In this document: in pieces, positions 46,388 through 50,862 of the stretch | Numbering within the stretch: position 1 is the stretch's first letter | How the letters are laid out: every line of letters begins with the position of its first letter | Source of the DNA: Phycisphaerae bacterium | Lineage (GTDB): Bacteria > Planctomycetota > Phycisphaerae > Phycisphaerales > SM1A02 | DNA length: 50,862 nucleotides | Assembly (NCBI GenBank): GCA_002700845.1 | Contig: PAFA01000028.1 | Location: forward strand, 1 to 50,862 | Reading direction: 5' to 3' | Notes under the pieces: generated by a model | The model's database searches: none | What the model was told of the DNA's origin: nothing | What the model saw: the letters and a program-made list of their open reading frames with translations, nothing else | Position numbers and translations under genes: made by a program

Positions 46388-47425
46388 GTGCGCGCTGAAC
46401 GACTCTTGGATGCCAATGTGAACCGAGCCCGGGAGGGGTTGCGCACTCTCGAGGAAATCGCCCGCTTGTTGCTGGAAGACTCCGAACTCGCGGCTGCACT
46501 CAGGACACGTCGTCGTCGTCTGGGGGCATTGACAGAAGAAATTCTTCCGGATCTTCTTCCGGCGCGAAGTGCAGGCACCGATCCGGGATTTGCTCCAGAG
46601 ATCGCTGCTGGTCCGCGAAAGGACCTTGCCAGCGTTGCCGCCGCTGCTGCCGGTCGCGTGGGTGAATCATTGCGGGTGTTGGAAGAGATTGGATCGACCG
46701 TCAATCCCTCATTCGCCGCAGGGATCCAAAGCATCCGGCACGGCTGGTATGACTTGGATCGAGACCTCAGACTGCGATTGGGCACCCGAAAACCCCTCGC
46801 CCAGCCTCGTTTGTGTGTTTTGCTGACGCGTGATCTTTGCCCGGGTGGTGATTGGATCAGGGTCGTTGATGCGTTGGCAGAATCGCGGGTAGACATGGTG
46901 CAGATCAGAGAGAAAGAACTGGCAGATGGTGTTTTGCTGAATCACGCTGAAGCAGTCCGAGACCGATTGCATTCCACCACTCGGCTGGTCATCAACGACC
47001 GTATTTCCGTTGCTGCCACCTTGGGTCTTGATGTCCACTTGGGCCGGGAGGATCTTCCAATCGCGGCGGCCCGACGGTTGCTTGGTCGAGATGCCCAGAT
47101 TGGACGAAGTACTTCAGGCCTTCCAGAAGCTCATTCGGCGATCGCAGCGGGGGCCGATCTGGTCGGCGTCGGACCAGTATTTGTGAGTGCCACCAAGGAT
47201 AAAAAGCCGGTGGGTCCTGGGGCTGCGGGCAAAGTCGCTGCTGCAGGCATCCCACATTTGGCGATTGGTGGGATTGAGCTCAGCAATCTTGAATCATTGT
47301 GTGAGCATGGTGTGGCAGGGGTCGCGGTGTGCCGTGGTGTCCTCGGGGCTGAGGATGTTGCTGCCACCGTCTCCAAGATCCAGACGCGTATGGACACGGC
47401 CGCTGAGGATGTTTCATGCCCTTAA
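46388..47425 (+). CDS. thiE: Thiamine phosphate synthase with N-terminal ThiD2-like domain
   Basis: N-terminal RLLDANVNRAREGLRTLEEIARLLLED (ThiD2-like); C-terminal ThiE DMVQIREKELADG, VINDRISVAATLGLDVHLGREDLPIAAARRLLG, VGVGPVFVSATK. Confidence 0.93.
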   Translation: MRAERLLDANVNRAREGLRTLEEIARLLLEDSELAAALRTRRRRLGALTEEILPDLLPARSAGTDPGFAPEIAAGPRKDLASVAAAAAGRVGESLRVLEEIGSTVNPSFAAGIQSIRHGWYDLDRDLRLRLGTRKPLAQPRLCVLLTRDLCPGGDWIRVVDALAESRVDMVQIREKELADGVLLNHAEAVRDRLHSTTRLVINDRISVAATLGLDVHLGREDLPIAAARRLLGRDAQIGRSTSGLPEAHSAIAAGADLVGVGPVFVSATKDKKPVGPGAAGKVAAAGIPHLAIGGIELSNLESLCEHGVAGVAVCRGVLGAEDVAATVSKIQTRMDTAAEDVSCP

Positions 47426-48264
47426 GTGATGCTTCAGTGCTTCTTTTGGGAACTGGGACCAGTTCCGGCGTGCCCGTCCTTGGTTGTGATTGTTCGGTAT
47501 GCACCAGCAGTGATCCTCGAGATCAGCGGCTGCGAACTTCAGCTGCACTGAGATTTCAGGATCCCGAGGGTCACTTTCGAGAGATGCTGATCGACTGTGG
47601 CCCCGACCTCCGACAACAAGCGTTGAGCGCTGGTCTTAGCCGATGCGACGGCATTTTTGTGACCCATCACCACGTCGATCACATCTACGGGCTTGATGAA
47701 GTTCGCCGGTTCAACGCACTGATGCAGGAGCCGATTGACCTTTTTGCGGAAGAGCGCACGCTTGATGCCATTCATCGTGTCTACCGACACATCTTCGATG
47801 CGGCCAAAAACCTCAATCCATCGTTTGTGGCCCATGTCCGGACCCATCGGGTGACCACTGATGGATCAGTCTCGAGGATGGGAATTCGGGCGACGCCCAT
47901 TCGGTTGCTCCACGGAAAAATGCCCATTTTGGGATGGCGGTTTGATGCGGTAGATCCGTCGGGTGCGACGTTGACCGATCTTCCGGGCCCATTTCCCTTC
48001 GCGTGGTGCACCGATTGTTCGGCGATCCCGCCTGAATCTTGGCCTCGCCTGGAGGGCCTTCGGCACCTCTTTTTGGACATGTTGCGGCCTCGGAGTCATC
48101 CCACTCATTTTTGTCTGGATGAATCTCTGGCCGTCGCCGAGCAAGTGGCGGCGAAGCAGACCTGGTTCATCCATATGAGCCATGACGTCTCCCATGCCTC
48201 TCTGGAGGCCAATTTGCCATCTGGGATTGCTCCGGCTTACGACGGACTGGTGGTTTCCGACTGA
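47416..48264 (+). CDS. MBL-fold metallo-hydrolase, PhnP/RNase Z-like
   Basis: LLLGTGTSSGVPVLGCDCSVCTSSDPRDQRLRTSAALRF, FVTHHHVDHIYGLDEVRRFN. Confidence 0.9.
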   Translation: MPLSDASVLLLGTGTSSGVPVLGCDCSVCTSSDPRDQRLRTSAALRFQDPEGHFREMLIDCGPDLRQQALSAGLSRCDGIFVTHHHVDHIYGLDEVRRFNALMQEPIDLFAEERTLDAIHRVYRHIFDAAKNLNPSFVAHVRTHRVTTDGSVSRMGIRATPIRLLHGKMPILGWRFDAVDPSGATLTDLPGPFPFAWCTDCSAIPPESWPRLEGLRHLFLDMLRPRSHPTHFCLDESLAVAEQVAAKQTWFIHMSHDVSHASLEANLPSGIAPAYDGLVVSD

Positions 48265-48311
48265 AGCCGGGGTCTGCCTCGCTCGCCGGTCGGATCTATA
48301 CTCTCCATCCC

Positions 48312-49190
48312 ATGGCCCGTACTCGTGAAATCAAGCGTCGGATGACGGCAGTCGGCACGATTGCCCGCATCACCAAGACCATGCAGATGATCGCCACGGC
48401 GAAATTCACTGCAGCACTGCAAAGAGCTTCGGCCACCAAGCCGTACACCGAGACTTTGTCTGACATGGTGGCTGAACTGGCTTCCACGGTATCTCCGGAA
48501 GAATCTGGATCACCATTGCTCAACGCACCCACTCCGGCCCGAAAGCGAGAGCTGTTGTTGGTCGTGAGTTCAGATCGTGGCCTGTGCGGTGCCTACAACG
48601 CCAATGTGCTTCGGGTCGCCGCTCGCCACTTGCGTGAGCAATCGGCCGTGGGTGTCGACACTGTGGTTGAGACCGTTGGTAAGAAGGCCGTTGGATTCTT
48701 CCAATTCCAAGGTTTTGATATTGCCAACCGCTATGAGCTGGGTGATAAGCCTGCGTACGAAGCGGTAGAAGCCATTGCTGCGAGCTACATGGATCGGTTT
48801 GCCGCGGGTGAATTTGATGCCGTCCGGGTGGCATTTATGAGGTTTGTCTCAAACGCTCGGCAAGTTCCTGAAATCATGCAAGTGCTCCCGCTTGAAGCCG
48901 AAGCAGCTGCTGAAGATGCTCCCCGCGCAAATGCCGGCTGTGAATTTTCACCCGAGCCAGCGGTGCTGCTGGCAGACTTGATCCCTTTGGCCGTGAAAAG
49001 CAGACTGTTCCAATGCGTGAACGATGGTGCGGTCTCCGAGCAGATCATGCGGATGATTGCGATGAAAGCCGCGACCGAAAATGCCCGAGATCTGCGCAAG
49101 ACCCTTTCTCGCGACTTCAATCGCGCCCGTCAAGGTCAAATCACAACCGAGCTCACCGAGATCATCTCGGGTGTGGCCGCCCTCGAGTAG
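48312..49190 (+). CDS. atpG: ATP synthase F1 subunit gamma
   Basis: REIKRRMTAVGTIARITKTMQMIATAKF, VVSSDRGLCGAYNANVLR, MIAMKAATENARDLRKTLSRDFNRARQGQITTELTEIISGVAAL. Confidence 0.96.
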   Translation: MARTREIKRRMTAVGTIARITKTMQMIATAKFTAALQRASATKPYTETLSDMVAELASTVSPEESGSPLLNAPTPARKRELLLVVSSDRGLCGAYNANVLRVAARHLREQSAVGVDTVVETVGKKAVGFFQFQGFDIANRYELGDKPAYEAVEAIAASYMDRFAAGEFDAVRVAFMRFVSNARQVPEIMQVLPLEAEAAAEDAPRANAGCEFSPEPAVLLADLIPLAVKSRLFQCVNDGAVSEQIMRMIAMKAATENARDLRKTLSRDFNRARQGQITTELTEIISGVAALE

Positions 49191-49219
49191 GGTCTGCTTC
49201 CCAGCTCAATTGAACCATG

Positions 49220-49250
49220 AACGCCTCCGAAAAGGAGGCGTTCTTTTTTT
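49220..49250 (+). terminator. Rho-independent terminator after atpG
   Basis: aacgcctcc-gaaaa-ggaggcgtt-c-ttttttt. Confidence 0.93.
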
Positions 49251-49276
49251 CGGTTTCTTTTTTTATTGAGGAATTG

Positions 49277-49319
49277 TGGCGGAGTATCGGACGTGTTCTC
49301 GCTGTGTTGAATGAGCCCA
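49277..49319 (+). promoter_or_regulatory. Bipartite upstream motif copy 1: TGGCGGAGTA-N17-GTGTT-N3-TGAGCCCA
   Basis: Same three blocks with identical spacing at 50099-50141. Confidence 0.5.
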
Positions 49320-49369
49320 AACGGAATTTGGCCAACTTACGAAATCAAATCAACACAAGGATTTTCATC

Positions 49370-50032
49370 ATGAACACCACTCAAACCATCGCTCTCGCTA
49401 CCGCTTCTTTCATCACCACCATCTCGGCCGCTTCGACCAGCATCATCACGTGCATTGACTTCGAAGATCTTTCAGCCGGGACGCTGTATACCCCAGTGAG
49501 TAATTTTGTCACGGGCAATATTGATGTCGCGGTCATCCCGCATCCAATGGGCACTGCTTTCCAAGCTGAGGTTGTGACCACAGTTCCTGCACCAATGGGA
49601 AGTGGCAATCGACTTTGGACCAACAATGTTGCCGCAGAGTTTTTCTCGGCCTCATCAGGGTATGGCTTGGCCACAGGGGCAAGCTTTAAGTACGCCTACA
49701 TGGGAGGTGCGAATTACCTTGAGGTGAATGGATTCCCAATCACCCCATCCATGTGGAATAACTTTGGACCTTTGTCTGGCTCGTCCTTCATGACCAGTCT
49801 TGGCCCGGTGACCATCTCGGTTCTTGAAGGGGGCGTTCCTGGCGGATTTGTCGGCCAACTCGAAATCACCGGTGACATTGAGCGCTTCAAGGTGGCCGGT
49901 CAAGAACTTTGGCTTGATGATGTCTGCTTTGAGTACCCCCTGGCTGCAGCAATGGTCGCAGGTGATGCTGACGGCGATGGCAAAGTCAACTTTGCTGACA
50001 TCCTTAGCGTCCTGAACAACTGGGGTCCCTGA
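49370..50032 (+). CDS. Secreted protein with single C-terminal dockerin-like EF-hand repeat (paralog 1)
   Basis: Signal peptide MNTTQTIALATASFITTISAAS; C-terminal AGDADGDGKVNFADILSVLNNWGP; AAGGA 9 nt before ATG 49370; ORF trimmed from 49217. Confidence 0.82.
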   Translation: MNTTQTIALATASFITTISAASTSIITCIDFEDLSAGTLYTPVSNFVTGNIDVAVIPHPMGTAFQAEVVTTVPAPMGSGNRLWTNNVAAEFFSASSGYGLATGASFKYAYMGGANYLEVNGFPITPSMWNNFGPLSGSSFMTSLGPVTISVLEGGVPGGFVGQLEITGDIERFKVAGQELWLDDVCFEYPLAAAMVAGDADGDGKVNFADILSVLNNWGP

Positions 50033-50064
50033 CGCGTTCACGTCTTCACAATCATTCCTCCACG

Positions 50065-50090
50065 GCCTCCCTTCGGGGAGGCTTTTTTTT
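50065..50090 (+). terminator. Rho-independent terminator after paralog 1
   Basis: gcctccc-ttcg-gggaggc-tttttttt. Confidence 0.93.
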
Positions 50091-50098
50091 AATCACTC

Positions 50099-50141
50099 TG
50101 GCGGAGTAGATGGATCTTTTACGCCGTGTTCTCTGAGCCCA
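50099..50141 (+). promoter_or_regulatory. Bipartite upstream motif copy 2: TGGCGGAGTA-N17-GTGTT-N3-TGAGCCCA
   Basis: Identical blocks and spacing to 49277-49319. Confidence 0.5.
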
Positions 50142-50183
50142 TTAGGGGTCATGAACCAACCAGCAACCCAAAGGAAATTCACC

Positions 50184-50843
50184 ATGCAACGCATCACTTC
50201 TTCAGTCCTTACCTTTTCCGTAACCTTGGCGACCGCGGCGACCGCGGGACCGACCGTGTGCTTGGACTTCCAAGATCTTGCCGTCGGGGCCACATACAAC
50301 ATTGGAGACACCTTCTCAACCAATGGCATCAATGCTGAAGTGTTCCCCCACGCGGGTGACGCCCAGGCCAAGATTGAGGTGTACGGCTTGGCCGGTACTG
50401 GTCATGAGATGTATCCAAACAATGTCGCGGTCGAGTTTGACGCAACTTCTTCTGGTCTTGGTCATGCCGTTCGCGCCAAGTTTGATTACTGGGAAGGTGG
50501 CGGCATCAACGTCATGGAGGTCAATGGCAGCGTGATCAGCTTTCCTAACTTCTTTGATTTTGGGCCACTCAACGGAAGCACCTGGCCTTCGGCTCTGGGC
50601 AACGTCACGCTCAATGTCACAGAGTCTCCAACCACTGGCGGGTTTCTAGGCACCGTGGAGATTGTGGGCGACATCAAGAGTCTTCGAGTTGGTGGCCAAG
50701 AGCTGGTGATCGACAATGTCTGCTTTGAGTACCCTGAAACAAACAACGCTCAGTGCTGTGAGGGTGATTCCAACCAGGATGGCCAAGTCAATTTCCAGGA
50801 TTTGATCTCGGTTATCAGCAACTGGGGCAGTCAGTGCCCTTGA
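50184..50843 (+). CDS. Secreted protein with single C-terminal dockerin-like EF-hand repeat (paralog 2)
   Basis: Signal peptide MQRITSSVLTFSVTLATAATAG; C-terminal GDSNQDGQVNFQDLISVISNWGSQCP; clear similarity to paralog 1 throughout; AAAGGA before ATG 50184. Confidence 0.82.
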   Translation: MQRITSSVLTFSVTLATAATAGPTVCLDFQDLAVGATYNIGDTFSTNGINAEVFPHAGDAQAKIEVYGLAGTGHEMYPNNVAVEFDATSSGLGHAVRAKFDYWEGGGINVMEVNGSVISFPNFFDFGPLNGSTWPSALGNVTLNVTESPTTGGFLGTVEIVGDIKSLRVGGQELVIDNVCFEYPETNNAQCCEGDSNQDGQVNFQDLISVISNWGSQCP

Positions 50844-50862
50844 TGGAACCACGGATTCAAAC

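Noticed and set aside
1-50862. tRNA, rRNA, CRISPR or mobile elements
   Set aside because: Intergenic gaps are mostly short and I saw no tRNA T-arm pattern, repeat-spacer array, transposase or integrase; a tRNAscan/CRISPR search was not run.

Overview
The window looks like ordinary chromosomal sequence of a planctomycete-like bacterium, probably Phycisphaerae. That placement is an inference from C-terminal dockerin/EF-hand 'GDxxGDGxVxFxDLLxxLxxWG' tails, ResB/CcsA cytochrome c maturation and overall style; there is no marker gene such as 16S. It is densely packed with metabolic and housekeeping genes: 2-oxoacid dehydrogenase E1a/E1b/E2 plus acyl-CoA dehydrogenase, folA, dus, purM, arfB-like, transketolase, dnaN, citrate synthase, a CPA antiporter, an N4-asparaginase-type Ntn hydrolase, resB/ccsA, tpiA-secG-yicC, alaS, tmk, lptB, rpiB, pepA, ThiD2-ThiE and atpG. 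I saw no rRNA, tRNA, CRISPR array, transposase or prophage. The observations I find most interesting are: (1) about ten genes have a TANNNT -10-like hexamer only 5-9 nt from the start codon, the signature of leaderless mRNAs, and several sit in overlapping divergent promoters; (2) two tandem half-dockerin secreted paralogs share an upstream bipartite motif with identical spacing; (3) a tricorn-type protease carries an inserted, internally duplicated domain; (4) a divergent pentein (agmatine-deiminase-like) is translationally coupled to an antiporter-RCK-EIIA fusion; (5) there is a run of three uncharacterised genes upstream of lptB. All family calls were made by eye from motifs; no database search was run.
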